Shown: one piece after another, positions 9,583-19,285 of the stretch
Position numbering within the stretch: the first letter of the stretch is position 1
Layout: the number at the start of each line of letters is the position of its first letter
Assembly (NCBI RefSeq): GCF_004217615.1
Contig: NZ_SHLD01000001.1
Span: 2,728,001-2,792,000, forward strand
Direction: 5' to 3'
Origin: Micromonospora kangleipakensis
GTDB lineage: Bacteria; Actinomycetota; Actinomycetes; Mycobacteriales; Micromonosporaceae
DNA: 64,000 bases
Made by a program: the position numbers and the translations under genes
Notes under the pieces: generated by a model
Told to the model about the DNA's origin: nothing
Database searches by the model: none
What the model saw: only the letters and a program-made list of their open reading frames with translations

Positions 9583-11012
9583 GCAACCCAGCCAGCCCGC
9601 CCGCCTTCGGAGTCCTCGACCAGGGTCCGGAACTCACCTTCCCGCCCGGTTTCCTCTGGGGCGCGGCGACCGCCGCGTACCAGATCGAGGGCGCGGCGAC
9701 CGAGGACGGCCGTACCCCCTCGATCTGGGACACGTTCAGCCACACCGAGGGCCGGACGGTGGCGGGTCACACCGGTGACGTGGCCTGCGACCACTACCAC
9801 CGGATGCCCGGCGACGTCCGGTTGATGGCCGAGCTGGGGCTGAAGTCGTACCGGTTCTCGGTCTCCTGGCCCCGGGTCCAGCCGGGCGGCACGGGCGCGG
9901 CCAACCAGGCGGGCCTGGACTTCTACCGGCGGGTGGTCGACGAGCTGCTGGCCCACGACATCGAGCCCTGGCTGACCCTCTACCACTGGGACCTGCCGCA
10001 GCCGCTGGAGGACGCCGGTGGCTGGCCGGCCCGGGACACCGCCGGCCGGTTCGCCGACTACGCCCAGCTCGTCGCGGACGCGCTCGGCGACCGGGTGCGG
10101 TACTGGACCACGCTCAACGAGCCGTGGTGCTCGGCGTTCCTCGGCTACGGCTCCGGGGTGCACGCGCCCGGGCGCAGGGACGGCGGGGACGCGGTCCGGG
10201 CGGGGCACCACCTGATGCTCGGCCACGGCCTCGCGGTGCAGGCGCTGCGGGCGTCCCGGCCCGACGCCCAGCTCGGCATCACGCTCAACCTCTACCCGGT
10301 CACCCCGGCCAGCGACGCGGCCGAGGACGTCGACGCCGCGCGGCGGATCGACGGGCTGGCGAACCGGTTCTTCCTCGACCCGGTGCTGCGCGGCTCGTAC
10401 CCGGCGGACCTGCGGGCCGACCTGCGCCAGGTCAGCGACTTCGGGCACGTCCGGGAGGGCGACCTGAAGATCATCTCCAGCCCGCTGAACGTGCTGGGGA
10501 TCAACTACTACAGCCGGCACGTCGTCGCCGCCCCGGCCGAGGGGGCGGAGCCGGAGGCGTACTGGCGGTCGCCGTCGTGCTGGCCGGGCAGCGAGGACGT
10601 CCGGTTCGTCTCCCGGGGCGTCCCGGTCACCGACATGGACTGGGAGATCGACGCCCCCGGCCTGGTCGAGACCCTGGAGCGGGTCCACCGCGACTACACC
10701 GACCTGCCGCTCTACATCACCGAGAACGGCTCCGCCTTCGTCGACGCGGTGGTCGACGGCCAGGTCGACGACCCCGACCGGCTGGCGTACTTCGACGCGC
10801 ATCTGCGCGCCGCGCACGTCGCGATCAGCGCCGGGGTGCCGCTGAAGGGGTACTTCGCCTGGTCGTTGATGGACAACTTCGAGTGGGCCTGGGGCTACAC
10901 CAAGCGCTTCGGGATGGTGTACGTCGACTACGACAGCCAGGCCCGGATCCCCAAGTCGAGCGCCACGTGGTACGCCGATGTGATCCGACGCAACGGCCTG
11001 GCCGCACAATAG
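9579..11012 (+). CDS. bglC: GH1 beta-glucosidase
   Basis: 477 residues of glycoside hydrolase family 1. The acid/base Glu is in TLNEPW (E181) and the nucleophile Glu in YITENGS (E382); the N-terminal [15 protein letters not shown] and C-terminal [12 protein letters not shown] substrate-site motifs are intact. It would split cellobiose or other beta-glucosides in the cytoplasm. The GTG start overlaps the permease-relic stop (GTGA). The enzyme looks fully functional although the cognate transporter has been lost here, so substrate must enter by another carrier or the gene now serves another beta-glucoside. The symbol follows the ceb locus layout. Confidence 0.92.
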   Translation: MSNPASPPAFGVLDQGPELTFPPGFLWGAATAAYQIEGAATEDGRTPSIWDTFSHTEGRTVAGHTGDVACDHYHRMPGDVRLMAELGLKSYRFSVSWPRVQPGGTGAANQAGLDFYRRVVDELLAHDIEPWLTLYHWDLPQPLEDAGGWPARDTAGRFADYAQLVADALGDRVRYWTTLNEPWCSAFLGYGSGVHAPGRRDGGDAVRAGHHLMLGHGLAVQALRASRPDAQLGITLNLYPVTPASDAAEDVDAARRIDGLANRFFLDPVLRGSYPADLRADLRQVSDFGHVREGDLKIISSPLNVLGINYYSRHVVAAPAEGAEPEAYWRSPSCWPGSEDVRFVSRGVPVTDMDWEIDAPGLVETLERVHRDYTDLPLYITENGSAFVDAVVDGQVDDPDRLAYFDAHLRAAHVAISAGVPLKGYFAWSLMDNFEWAWGYTKRFGMVYVDYDSQARIPKSSATWYADVIRRNGLAAQ

Positions 11013-11092
11013 GCTTGGCCAGCCAGTAACGGGCGGCCCGGCCCCGTCGGCGTGACAGGTGCCGGGCCAGTCCGATGTCGGAGGAGCAGCCC

Positions 11093-12139
11093 ATGACAAC
11101 GCAGCGCACGCGGTCGCTCGGGCGCCCGACCCTCGACGTGGTCGCGGCCCGCGCCGGCGTCGGCCGCGGCACGGTCTCCCGCGTGGTCAACGGCTCGCCC
11201 CAGGTCAGCCCGGAGGCCAGGGCCGCCGTCCAACAGGCGATCGCCGAGCTGGGGTACGTGCCCAACCGCGCCGCCCGGGCGCTGGTGACCCAGCGGACCG
11301 ACTCGGTGGCGCTGGTGGTCTCCGAGTCCGGCGAGCGAGTCTTCACCGAGCCGTTCTTCGCCGGCATCGTCCGGGGCGTCAGCTCCGGGCTGCTGGAGAC
11401 CCCGATGCAGCTCTGGCTGGCCATGGTGCAGTCGCCGATCGAGCGGGAACGGGTGGAGCACCACCTGACCAACCAGCACGTCGACGGCGTCCTGCTGCTC
11501 TCGCTGCACGACTCCGACCCGCTGCCCACCCTGCTGGAGGAGGGTGGCCTGCCCACCGTGCTCGGCGGTCGGCCGGCCCGGATGCTGCACCCCAACGCCC
11601 AGCCGGCCTGGTTCGTCGACATGGACAACGTCGGGGGCGCCCGGCAGGCGGTGGAGCACCTCTTCGCGCGGGGGCGGCGCCGGATCGCCACCATCGCCGG
11701 GCCGCAGGACATGGGCGCCGGCCTGGCCCGGTTGTCCGGCTATCGGGAGGCCGTCCGGGCCGCGGGCGCCAGCGTCGAGGAGGACCTGATCGCGTACGGG
11801 GACTTCAGCGAGGGCAGCGGCATCGCCTGCATGCGACGGCTGCTGGAGGTCTGCCCCGACCTGGACGCGGTCTTCGCCGCCTCCGACCTGATGGCGTTCG
11901 GCGCCCTCCGTACGCTCCGCGAGGCCGGCCGCCGGGTGCCGGAGGACGTGGCGGTGGTCGGCTTCGACGATGCGCCCATCGCCCGGCAGGCCGAACCCCC
12001 GCTGACCACCGTCTTCCAGCCGGTGGAGGAGATGGGCCGCCAGATGGCCCGCCTCCTGGTCTCCCGCATCCGCGGCGACGAGGTCCCCTCCCCCCACGTC
12101 CTCCTCGACACCAAACTCATCCACCGCACCTCCGCCTAA
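11093..12139 (+). CDS. cebR: LacI-family repressor, CebR-like
   Basis: 348 residues. The N-terminal LacI helix-turn-helix (TLDVVAARAGVGRGTVSRV) and hinge (GYVPNRAARAL) are followed by a periplasmic-binding-type effector domain. The ATG at 11093 is preferred over one at 11075 because GGAGGAG lies 6 nt before it. Its place behind bglC and the two operators at 9395-9461 make it the likely beta-glucoside-responsive repressor of the locus. The symbol is by context and operator match, not by direct alignment. Confidence 0.85.
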   Translation: MTTQRTRSLGRPTLDVVAARAGVGRGTVSRVVNGSPQVSPEARAAVQQAIAELGYVPNRAARALVTQRTDSVALVVSESGERVFTEPFFAGIVRGVSSGLLETPMQLWLAMVQSPIERERVEHHLTNQHVDGVLLLSLHDSDPLPTLLEEGGLPTVLGGRPARMLHPNAQPAWFVDMDNVGGARQAVEHLFARGRRRIATIAGPQDMGAGLARLSGYREAVRAAGASVEEDLIAYGDFSEGSGIACMRRLLEVCPDLDAVFAASDLMAFGALRTLREAGRRVPEDVAVVGFDDAPIARQAEPPLTTVFQPVEEMGRQMARLLVSRIRGDEVPSPHVLLDTKLIHRTSA

Positions 12140-12330
12140 CCCCCCACCCCCCACCCCCCCACCCCCACCCCCACCCCCCACCCACCCCCACCCTCCCTCC
12201 CACCCCGCCCGATCCCGGGTTGATCATGAAGTTGTTGCCTCGACGCGCCGTGGTCGAGGGCAACAACTTCATGATCAACCGTGCGGTGGGGGCGGTGGGG
12301 AGGGGGAGCGGGAGGGGAGCGGGTCAGGCG
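12140..12330. repeat. Large palindrome with C-rich and G-rich arms between convergent genes
   Basis: A perfect 21-bp inverted repeat (12219-12239 with 12259-12279, starting GTTGATCATGAAG) encloses a second short stem (TCGAC 12240-12244 with GTCGA 12253-12257) and an 8-nt loop. It is flanked on the left by about 70 bp of nearly pure C/A (12140-12210) and on the right by G-rich sequence (12283-12330), so the arms could pair further or form G-quadruplexes. It sits between two converging genes and could act as a bidirectional terminator. The AT-rich core is unlike its surroundings and may be a dispersed intergenic repeat. Confidence 0.75.
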
Positions 12331-13544
12331 GGGGTGGGCCAGCGGCGGAGTTCGCGTTTGGCGAGGGAGGCGCGGTGCACCTCGTCGGGGCCGTCGGCCA
12401 GGCGGAGGGTGCGGGCCTGGGCCCAGAGGCCGGCGAGCGGGGTGTCCTGGCTGACGCCGGCGCCGCCGTACCCCTGGATGGCCTTGTCGATCACCCACTC
12501 GGCCATCGCCGGGGTGGCGATCTTGATGGCCTGGATCTCGGTGTGCGCGCCCTTGTTGCCGACGGTGTCCATCAGCCAGGCGGTCTTGAGCACCAGCAGC
12601 CGGGCCTGCTCGATGCGGACCCGGGACTCGGCGATCCACTCCCGCACCACGCCCTGCTCGGCGAGCGGCCGGCCGAACGCGATCCGCTCGTTGGCCCGGC
12701 GGCAGAGCAGCTCCAGGGCCCGCTCGGCCATGCCGATCAGCCGCATGCAGTGGTGGATCCGGCCCGGGCCGAGCCGGGCCTGGGCGATGGCGAAGCCGGC
12801 GCCCTCGGCGCCGACCAGGTTCTCCGCCGGCACCCGGACGTCGGTGAAGTCGATCTCGGCGTGGCCGCCGTGCGGGGCGTCGGTGTAGCCGAAGACGGTC
12901 ATGCCCCGGCGGACGGTGACGCCGGGCGTGTGCCGAGGGACCAGGATCATGCTCTGCTGGCGGTGCCGGTCGGCGTCCGGGTCGGTCTTGCCCATCACGA
13001 TGAAGATCTCGCAGCGCGGGTCCATCGCCCCGGACGACCACCACTTGCGGCCGTTGATCACGTACTCGTCGCCGTCCCGGGTGATCCGGGTGGCGATGTT
13101 GGCGGCGTCGGAGGAGGCCACCTCCGGCTCGGTCATGCAGAACGCCGAGCGGATCTCCCCCGCCAGCAGCGGCTTCAGCCAGCGGTCCCGCTGCGCCGCG
13201 GAGCCGAACTCGGCGAGCAGCTCCATGTTGCCGGTGTCCGGCGCGGCGCAGTTCACCGCCTCGGGGGCCAGGTGCGGGCTGCGCCCGGTCAGCTCCGCGA
13301 GGGGAGCGTACTGAAGGTTGGTCAGGCCGGCGCCGTAGCGCGGGTCGGGCAGGAAGAGGTTCCACAGGCCGCGTTCGCGGGCCTCCGCCTTCAGCTCCGC
13401 CAGCACCGGGGAGCGGGACCAGGGGTCGCCGGCGGCGGCGACCTGCTCGGCGTGCACCGGCTCGGCCGGGTACACGCACTCGTCGAGGAACGCGGCCAGC
13501 CGATCCCGCAACTCGACCGTACGGTCGTCGTACGCGAAGTCCAT
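12324..13544 (-). CDS. Acyl-CoA dehydrogenase
   Basis: 406 residues of the FAD-dependent acyl-CoA dehydrogenase family (ACAD10/11-like length): [16 protein letters not shown] (flavin and substrate segment, about 140-155), the [10 protein letters not shown] loop, and the C-terminal [14 protein letters not shown] region. The ATG overlaps the TGA of the phosphotransferase gene (TGATG) with GGGAGGAG before it, so translation is coupled. Phosphotransferase plus ACAD pairs resemble the two halves of eukaryotic ACAD10/11, which degrade 4-hydroxy acyl-CoAs via a phosphorylated intermediate; that role is an inference here. Confidence 0.9.
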   Translation of the reverse strand: MDFAYDDRTVELRDRLAAFLDECVYPAEPVHAEQVAAAGDPWSRSPVLAELKAEARERGLWNLFLPDPRYGAGLTNLQYAPLAELTGRSPHLAPEAVNCAAPDTGNMELLAEFGSAAQRDRWLKPLLAGEIRSAFCMTEPEVASSDAANIATRITRDGDEYVINGRKWWSSGAMDPRCEIFIVMGKTDPDADRHRQQSMILVPRHTPGVTVRRGMTVFGYTDAPHGGHAEIDFTDVRVPAENLVGAEGAGFAIAQARLGPGRIHHCMRLIGMAERALELLCRRANERIAFGRPLAEQGVVREWIAESRVRIEQARLLVLKTAWLMDTVGNKGAHTEIQAIKIATPAMAEWVIDKAIQGYGGAGVSQDTPLAGLWAQARTLRLADGPDEVHRASLAKRELRRWPTPA

Positions 13545-14632
13545 CACTCCTCCCGGACCGCGCGCAGGCCGTGGTCGACCAGCGGCGCCACCATGTCGCC
13601 GATCCGGTCGAAGCCGCCGCCGAGCGTCTGCCCGAGGGTGTGCCGGTAGTGGATCCCCTCGCAGATCACCGCGAGCTTGAAGCAGCCGAGCGCCACGTGC
13701 CAGTGCAGCGGGCCCACGTCGACGTCGCTGCGGCCGGCGTACCGGTCGATCAGCTCGTCGCCGGTGGGGAAGCCGGCGCGCGGGCCGATCCCGTCGGCGA
13801 CGGGGTTGCCCTCGGCGAGCTCGCTGTCGCCCAGCACGCTCCAGTACGTCAGCAGCAGCCCCAGGTCGGCGAGGGGATCGCCGAGGGTGGCCATCTCCCA
13901 GTCCAGCACCGCGCGGACCGTGACCGGGTCGATCGCGGCGAGGAGATTGTCCAGCCGGTAGTCGCCGTGCACGATCCGTCCCGCGTTGGCGCCCTCCGGC
14001 ACGGTGTCGGCGAGCGCGTCGCGCAGCTCGTCGATGCCGGGCAGCGCGCGGCTGCGGGACCGGTCGAGCTGGCCGGCCCAGCGGCGTACCTGCCGGCCCA
14101 GGTAGCCCTCCGGCCGGCCGAAGTCGGCCAGCCCCACGGCCGCCGGCTCGACCATGTGCAGCGCCGCGAGGGTGTCCATCATCGCCATGGCCAGGTCGTG
14201 CCGCTGTGCGGCGGTGAGCGGGTCGGTCTGCGCCCGGGTCCGGTAGACCTCGCCGTCGACCTTCTCCATCAGGTAGAACGGCGCGCCGATCACCGCGTCG
14301 TCGGCGCAGAGCAGCAGCGCCGCCGGGACGGGGACGTCGGTCGGCGCGAGCGCCGAGATCACCCGGTGCTCGCGGGCCATGTCGTGCGCGGTGGCCAGCA
14401 CGTGCCCCAGCGGGGGCCGGCGCAGCACCATCTCGCGCCCGCCGGCGCGCACCAGGTACGTCAGGTTGGACTTGCCGCCGGCGATCAGCCGCGCCGACAG
14501 CGGCCCGGCGGCCAGCTCCGGCCGCCGCTCGGCCAGGTACCCAGCGAGCCGGTCGAGATCGAGGCCCTTGGGGGACCGGTCGGGCGCCGAGCCGGTCGGT
14601 TTCTGGGCGGGGTCGACGGCCGGTTCGGTCAT
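13544..14632 (-). CDS. Aminoglycoside-kinase-like phosphotransferase (ACAD10 N-domain type)
   Basis: 362 residues. Kinase-like motifs: [10 protein letters not shown] (N-lobe), [11 protein letters not shown] (catalytic loop) and [12 protein letters not shown] (Mg-binding DxD-like) in the order seen in the APH/choline-kinase fold. Coupled to the acyl-CoA dehydrogenase by a TGATG overlap. Family knowledge suggests phosphorylation of a hydroxyacyl-CoA rather than antibiotic resistance. A minus-strand TTGACA (14662-14667) lies about 30 bp before the ATG, so the transcript may be nearly leaderless. Confidence 0.85.
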   Translation of the reverse strand: MTEPAVDPAQKPTGSAPDRSPKGLDLDRLAGYLAERRPELAAGPLSARLIAGGKSNLTYLVRAGGREMVLRRPPLGHVLATAHDMAREHRVISALAPTDVPVPAALLLCADDAVIGAPFYLMEKVDGEVYRTRAQTDPLTAAQRHDLAMAMMDTLAALHMVEPAAVGLADFGRPEGYLGRQVRRWAGQLDRSRSRALPGIDELRDALADTVPEGANAGRIVHGDYRLDNLLAAIDPVTVRAVLDWEMATLGDPLADLGLLLTYWSVLGDSELAEGNPVADGIGPRAGFPTGDELIDRYAGRSDVDVGPLHWHVALGCFKLAVICEGIHYRHTLGQTLGGGFDRIGDMVAPLVDHGLRAVREE

Positions 14633-14718
14633 CCGGATAGTTGATGGCAGCTCAGCTTTCTTGTCAAGGTCGGATTTTCCGCCGGGACATGCCGCTGCAA
14701 CAGGGGCGAAATGGTCAA

Positions 14719-14745
14719 CCGGCAGGCTGGTGCCCAGCCTGCCGG
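14719..14745 (+). promoter_or_regulatory. Perfect 12-bp hairpin before the first ACT-domain gene
   Basis: CCGGCAGGCTGG pairs exactly with CCAGCCTGCCGG across a 3-nt loop, 37 bp before the ATG at 14782. It could be a leader hairpin or an operator for the ACT-domain gene; it is not positioned as a terminator because both flanking genes diverge from it. Confidence 0.45.
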
Positions 14746-14781
14746 CCGTCCCGACCGGCCCGCCGAGCGGAGGGACCAGAC

Positions 14782-15486
14782 ATGTTGCTGAGAGTTCGGG
14801 TGACCCTGCCGGACCGACCCGGGACGCTCGGCCAGGTGGCCCGCACACTCGGCGTCTCCGGCGCCGACATCGTCCAGGTGGTGGTGCTGGAGCGGCTCGG
14901 CGGCCGGGCGGTCGACGACTTCACGGTGGTCTGGCCGGGGGCGGCGCGGGTGGAGCGCCTCCTCGCCGGCCTGGCCGCGATCGCCGGCGTCAAGGTGGAC
15001 GGGGTGTGGCGGGCGATCGGCGCGCCGACCACCACCGGCCAGGACGCCGAACTGCTCGCCCAGGTCGCCGCGAACCCGACCGACGGGGTGGCCACCCTGG
15101 TGGACGCGGTGCCCGGGCTGCTCGCCGCCGACTGGGCGGTCGCCGCCGTCGTACCGCTGGACTGGGCCTCGCGCAGCGGCGGGGCCGGCCAGGCGACGGT
15201 CGGGCACGCGAGCTGGCGGGCGCCGGAACCGCCGCGGCTGCCGGAGGTGACCCCGCTGCGGGCCCGCTCGATGACCACCGCGGATGGCGACCACTACGCG
15301 GTCGCGCCGTTCGGCCGTGCCGGCCTGGTGCTGGTGGTGGCGCGCGACCGCAGCGAGCCCCTGGCGGCCGCCGCGTTCCACTCGACCGAGGTGGACCGGC
15401 TGGCCCAGCTGGTCCGGGCCAGCGCCGTGATCCTCGGTGACCGCCTCGACCTGGTCGGCGCCCCGCCCGTGACCAGCGTCACCTGA
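14782..15486 (+). CDS. ACT-domain protein
   Basis: 234 residues. An ACT-type domain spans the first 75 residues (LRVRVTLPDRPGTLGQVARTL); a second part, about 140-225, resembles a degenerate GAF/ACT-like sensor. ACT domains bind amino acids and regulate metabolic enzymes; no catalytic domain is visible. GGAGGG lies before the ATG. Together with the next gene, which starts with the same domain, it forms a tandem pair, probably from a duplication. Confidence 0.7.
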   Translation: MLLRVRVTLPDRPGTLGQVARTLGVSGADIVQVVVLERLGGRAVDDFTVVWPGAARVERLLAGLAAIAGVKVDGVWRAIGAPTTTGQDAELLAQVAANPTDGVATLVDAVPGLLAADWAVAAVVPLDWASRSGGAGQATVGHASWRAPEPPRLPEVTPLRARSMTTADGDHYAVAPFGRAGLVLVVARDRSEPLAAAAFHSTEVDRLAQLVRASAVILGDRLDLVGAPPVTSVT

Positions 15487-15566
15487 CCGGTTCGCGCCTG
15501 TCACCGTCGGGCAACGGCGGCGCAACAGCCGTCCGGCAGGGTCTTGTGGTGAGGGAGGGAGCAGAC

Positions 15567-16625
15567 ATGACGCTATGGCGGATCCGAGCCACCGTGGACG
15601 ACCGGCCCGGCTACCTGTCGGTGCTCACGGCGAGCCTCGCGTTGCGCGGGGTCAACATCCTCACCGTGCAGGTGCACACCACCGAGGTGGGCGCCGTCGA
15701 CGATTTCCTCGTCGACGCGCCCGACGAGCTGACCGAGACGGACCTGCTGGCCGCCGTGGAGCGGGGGCGGGGACGGGACTGCTGGGTGGCGCGCAGCGAG
15801 GCGCGCGGCCTCGCCGACCAGCCCACCCGGGTGCTCGGCCTGGCCAGCCGGCTGGTCCGCGACCCGGACGCGACCGGCGAGGCGCTGCGCGCCCTGCTGG
15901 GCGCGGACGCGGTGACCTGGCGGCCGGTGCCGGTCGGCGGCCGACCGGGGATCGGCGCGGCGACGATGCTGCTCGCCGACCCGACCGGCGGGTCGTTCGA
16001 GCTGCGCCGGGCCGCGCCCAGCTTCACCCCGGCGGAGTACGCCCGGGCGCAGGCGCTCGCCGAGCTGGCCGCCACGGCGGCCCGCCGGGCGGTGGACCAG
16101 GTCACCCTGCTTCTGCCCGACGGGGCGGAGCTGCTGGTCCGGCCGGCGACGGTGGACGACCTGGCGGGCGTGGTGGAGCTGCACGAGGGCTGCTCGGCGC
16201 GCAGCCGGCAGCGCCGGTACCTGGGTGGGGCGGGGTCCCCGTCGCCGTCCCGACTGCGCCGGCTGCTCGAACCGGCGCGGGGGGTCAGCCTCGTCGTGAC
16301 CCGGTCCGGCTTCGGCGGGGCGGCGGAGTCGGTCGTCGCGATGGCGAACCTGCTCGCGGAGGGGGACGAGGCGGAGGTGGCGCTGCTGGTCCGGGACGAC
16401 TGGCAGCGGCGGGGCATCGGCACCGCGCTGCTCCACCGCCTGGTCGGGCACGCCGAGCGGGCCGGTTACGCGGCCCTGGTGCTGCACGTCCTGGCGGAGA
16501 ACGCGCCGATGCTGCGGACCCTGGCCCGGCTGGGCCGCCCGACCCCGATGGAGCGGGACGGGTCCCTGCTGACCGCGACGGTGCCGCTGGTGGCCGGCGT
16601 GACCATCCCGGCGCGGTCCGGGTGA
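15567..16625 (+). CDS. ACT domain fused to GNAT acetyltransferase
   Basis: 352 residues. Residues 1-70 are an ACT domain (RIRATVDDRPGYLSVLTASL). Residues about 195-340 form a GNAT domain with the acetyl-CoA pyrophosphate loop RDDWQRRGIGTALL. Proteins joining an amino-acid-binding domain to GNAT are known from actinomycetes as amino-acid-controlled lysine acetyltransferases, so this may acetylate a target protein in response to an amino acid (inference). GGAGGGAG precedes the ATG at 15567. Confidence 0.8.
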   Translation: MTLWRIRATVDDRPGYLSVLTASLALRGVNILTVQVHTTEVGAVDDFLVDAPDELTETDLLAAVERGRGRDCWVARSEARGLADQPTRVLGLASRLVRDPDATGEALRALLGADAVTWRPVPVGGRPGIGAATMLLADPTGGSFELRRAAPSFTPAEYARAQALAELAATAARRAVDQVTLLLPDGAELLVRPATVDDLAGVVELHEGCSARSRQRRYLGGAGSPSPSRLRRLLEPARGVSLVVTRSGFGGAAESVVAMANLLAEGDEAEVALLVRDDWQRRGIGTALLHRLVGHAERAGYAALVLHVLAENAPMLRTLARLGRPTPMERDGSLLTATVPLVAGVTIPARSG

Positions 16626-16703
16626 GCTGAATGGAGCGTCGGCGTCGGGCGGTGCGCCCGGCGTCGGCGGGACGGCCGACCTCCGGTGCGGAGGCGGTGA
16701 AAC

Positions 16704-16732
16704 GGCAGGGCCCCCGGTGCGGGGGCCCTGCC
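16704..16732. terminator. Bidirectional terminator
   Basis: A perfect 12-bp GC stem (16704-16715 with 16721-16732) with a 5-nt loop, between the converging acetyltransferase and aldehyde dehydrogenase genes. Confidence 0.8.
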
Positions 16733-16745
16733 CATGTCCGGTGTC

Positions 16746-18311
16746 TCAGGTGGCCGGGTAGCTGCTGTAGTCCGGGAAGTTGCCGTAGAGCCGGCCGTCC
16801 CCGCCGACGGTGACCGCCTGGACGAGCAGGTCGCCGCCGACGAAGGCGCCCTTCCAGGAGGCGCCCCGGCCGCCGAACGGCTCGTCCCGGTCCCCGCGCG
16901 AGCGGGGCTTGTTGATGCCCACCTTGAACGCCTGGAGGTCGACCGCGAGCTTCGCCGCCTCGTCGGTGTCGTCGCAGGCCAGCGACGCGACCAGCGCGCC
17001 GTTGGAGGCGTTCATCGCGGCCAGCAGCTCGTCGGTGGTGTCCACCACGACGATGGTGTCGACCGGGCCGAACGGCTCGGCGTGCATCAGCCGGGACCGA
17101 CCGGGCGGGGCGAGCAGCACCGCCGGGGCGACGTACGCCGAGGTGTCCTGCCCGTCGAGGAAGGGTGCGCCGTCGAGCTTGCCGCGGTGCAGCGGCACCG
17201 CGCCGCCGCGTACCGCCTCATCGACCTTGCGGCGCAGCTCCTCGGCCTTGGCGGCGCTGATCAGCGGCCCGAAGTCCAGCTCGGGCAGCGGGTCGCCGGC
17301 CGACCAGTCCTCGCCGACGGCGAGCGGGTGTCCGAACCGGACGGAGCGGACCACCGGCAGGTACATGTCGAGGAACTCGTCGACGAGGTCGCGCTGGACG
17401 ACGAACCGTGGGTACGCGGTGCAGCGCTGCTTGCCGTACTCGAAGCCCTTCTTCAGGTGCGCGGCGAGCATGTCCCACTGGGAGAAGTTCCAGATGCCCC
17501 AGGCGTTGAGGCCCTCCTGCTCGATGAAGTGCCGTTTGTCGGAGTCGAGCAGCGCGGCGGCGACCTTGCCACCGTTGGAGCGGCCGCCGACGAAGGCGAC
17601 CGCGCCGATCTCCGGCGCCCGCACCAGGACCTCGGAGAGCTCCTCCCCGCTGCCGGAGACGAGCGTGGCGGGCAGCCCGGCGCGGCGCATCAGGGCGTGC
17701 GCGACGGTGAGGCAGACCGCGCCGCCCTGGGACGGGGTCTTGGCGATGACCGCGTTGCCGGCCAGCAGCTGCACCAGCTCGGCGTGCACCAGCACGCTCA
17801 TCGGGTAGTTCCAGGAGGCGATGTTGCTGACCGGGCCGGGCAGCGGCTCCCGGCCGTCGGCGAGCATCCGGTCGATCTCGCCCACGTACCAGCGGACGCC
17901 GTCCAGGGCGCGGTCCACATCGGCGCAGGCCAGCCGCCACGGCTTGCCGATCTCCCAGACCAGCAGCAGGGCGAGCAGGTCGCGGTGCGCGGTGAGCGCG
18001 TCCAGGGCGTCGGTGACCCGGGCCTTGCGGTCGGCGAGCGGGGTCTGCGCCCACTCGCGGTGCGCGGCGGCGGCGTGGGCGACCGCCGCGCGGGCCGAGT
18101 CGGCGTCGAGCCGGGCCAGGTTGACCAGGACGGTGTTGTCGACCGGGGTGCGGACCGGGGTGGGTGACCCGACCGCCCGCCAGTCGCCCTCGACCAGGTT
18201 GTGCAGGGTGGTGACGCCGTCGGTCGGCGCCCCGAAGGCCTCCGGGGCGGCGGCCACCGCGCGGGCGAGGGTGTCGGACCAGGCGGTGCCGTCGGCGAGT
18301 CTGAGAGCCAT
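16746..18311 (-). CDS. Aldehyde dehydrogenase family protein
   Basis: 521 residues. The NAD(P)-dependent ALDH layout is visible: SWNYPMSVLV (cofactor-binding Asn), the general-base Glu in IEQEGLNAWG and the nucleophile Cys in YGKQRCTAYPR. The order and spacing match the branch related to PaaN-type and similar actinobacterial ALDHs. Substrate is not evident. Start at 18311 has GAGGAG 7 nt upstream; an upstream in-frame extension to 18506 is low in coding character. The 290 bp upstream hold no gene. Confidence 0.85.
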   Translation of the reverse strand: MALRLADGTAWSDTLARAVAAAPEAFGAPTDGVTTLHNLVEGDWRAVGSPTPVRTPVDNTVLVNLARLDADSARAAVAHAAAAHREWAQTPLADRKARVTDALDALTAHRDLLALLLVWEIGKPWRLACADVDRALDGVRWYVGEIDRMLADGREPLPGPVSNIASWNYPMSVLVHAELVQLLAGNAVIAKTPSQGGAVCLTVAHALMRRAGLPATLVSGSGEELSEVLVRAPEIGAVAFVGGRSNGGKVAAALLDSDKRHFIEQEGLNAWGIWNFSQWDMLAAHLKKGFEYGKQRCTAYPRFVVQRDLVDEFLDMYLPVVRSVRFGHPLAVGEDWSAGDPLPELDFGPLISAAKAEELRRKVDEAVRGGAVPLHRGKLDGAPFLDGQDTSAYVAPAVLLAPPGRSRLMHAEPFGPVDTIVVVDTTDELLAAMNASNGALVASLACDDTDEAAKLAVDLQAFKVGINKPRSRGDRDEPFGGRGASWKGAFVGGDLLVQAVTVGGDGRLYGNFPDYSSYPAT

Positions 18312-18600
18312 CGCGATCTCCTCAGGGTGGACCGGGGGAGCGGCGGCGTCCATGGCGCCGCTGGTGTCGCGTACTGTCCCGCGCCGTCGAGCGCGGCGGC
18401 AACCGTACGTTCGTATGCCAGGACACCAGGTCCGCCGTCCGGCGCCGCTCGCGGTACCTTGCGACCGTCGACCACCGGCTCTGACCTGGGAGTACGCCTC
18501 AAACAAATAGAAAGCTGTCGATGATGTGATCCACCTCCGGGCGACGTCGACCGGGTTACCCGTCAGTACGGATCAATACCGGATCCGGTTCAACGGTCGC
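18312..18600 (-). other. Intergenic region upstream of the aldehyde dehydrogenase
   Basis: About 290 bp with no supported gene. The part near 18500-18525 is relatively AT-rich (AAACAAATAG) and may contain the promoter; no clear palindrome or repeat seen. Confidence 0.4.
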
Positions 18601-19128
18601 TCAGGAGCCGCGCAGCGCCGCGACCGCCTCGTCGGTCGAGCAGACCGTGCCGAGCCGGCGGAAGATGTAGTCGACGGCGAACTCGTGCGCGTACGCGTCC
18701 AGTCCGGACATCGCGTCGTGCGGGAAGACCACGCGGTAGCCGATCTCCTCGGCCACCCGGGCGGTCTGCTCCACGCCGAAGTTGGTGACCAGCCCGGCGA
18801 CGACCAGCGTGTCGACGGCCCGCTCGCGTAGGGCGGCGTCCAGCCCGGTCTCGTGGAAGGCCCCCCAGCTGTGCTTGACGATCGCCAGGTCGCCGGAGCG
18901 CGGCACGGCCTCGGGAACCAGTTCGCTCCCCGCCGGCTGCGGGTCGGGGCCGGGGCGCTCGACCCGGACCACCACCACGGTGGCGCCGGCGGCGCGGGCG
19001 GCCTCGGCGAGGGCGACGCAGCGGGTGGCCACCTCGGCCCCGGTGTGCGGGGCGGTGGGCAATCCCACGATGCGACGCTGCAGGTCGATCAGGACGACGG
19101 CGGTGCGCTTCGGGTCGAGAGCTTCCAC
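18601..19128 (-). CDS. Isochorismatase-fold hydrolase lacking the nucleophilic Cys
   Basis: 175 residues of the cysteine-hydrolase/isochorismatase fold: LIDLQRR carries the catalytic Asp near residue 15 and IVKHSWGAF the Lys near residue 83. Where amidase members have Cys (TNxCV), this protein reads TNFGVEQTA, so the nucleophile is Gly. That pattern occurs in isochorismatase-like or YecD-type members rather than nicotinamidases. The start is placed at the GTG 19128, 7 nt after a TACGAT -10 box (leaderless); a TTG at 19134 is the alternative. Confidence 0.8.
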   Translation of the reverse strand: MEALDPKRTAVVLIDLQRRIVGLPTAPHTGAEVATRCVALAEAARAAGATVVVVRVERPGPDPQPAGSELVPEAVPRSGDLAIVKHSWGAFHETGLDAALRERAVDTLVVAGLVTNFGVEQTARVAEEIGYRVVFPHDAMSGLDAYAHEFAVDYIFRRLGTVCSTDEAVAALRGS

Positions 19129-19135
19129 AACCAAG

Positions 19136-19141
19136 ATCGTA
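19136..19141 (-). promoter_or_regulatory. Leaderless-type -10 box (TACGAT)
   Basis: TACGAT on the minus strand, 7 nt before the GTG at 19128 of the isochorismatase-fold gene. Confidence 0.45.
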
Positions 19142-19233
19142 TCGGGGCTGCTCAGAATGTCCCGCCGGCGGTGAGTCGGTAGGGGATGTGCAGCTCGGCC
19201 GACCTGCCCTCGGCGTGCCGTCCGAGAAAGACG

Positions 19234-19269
19234 GAACCGGCCGCCGGACGAATGTCCGACGGCCGGTTC
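19234..19269 (-). terminator. Terminator of the surface-protein gene
   Basis: A 10-bp stem (GAACCGGCCG with CGGCCGGTTC) plus an inner 4-5-bp stem (GGAC/GTCC) starts 17 bp after the stop of the minus-strand surface protein. Confidence 0.65.
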
Positions 19270-19285
19270 AGTTCACCGGCTGGGG

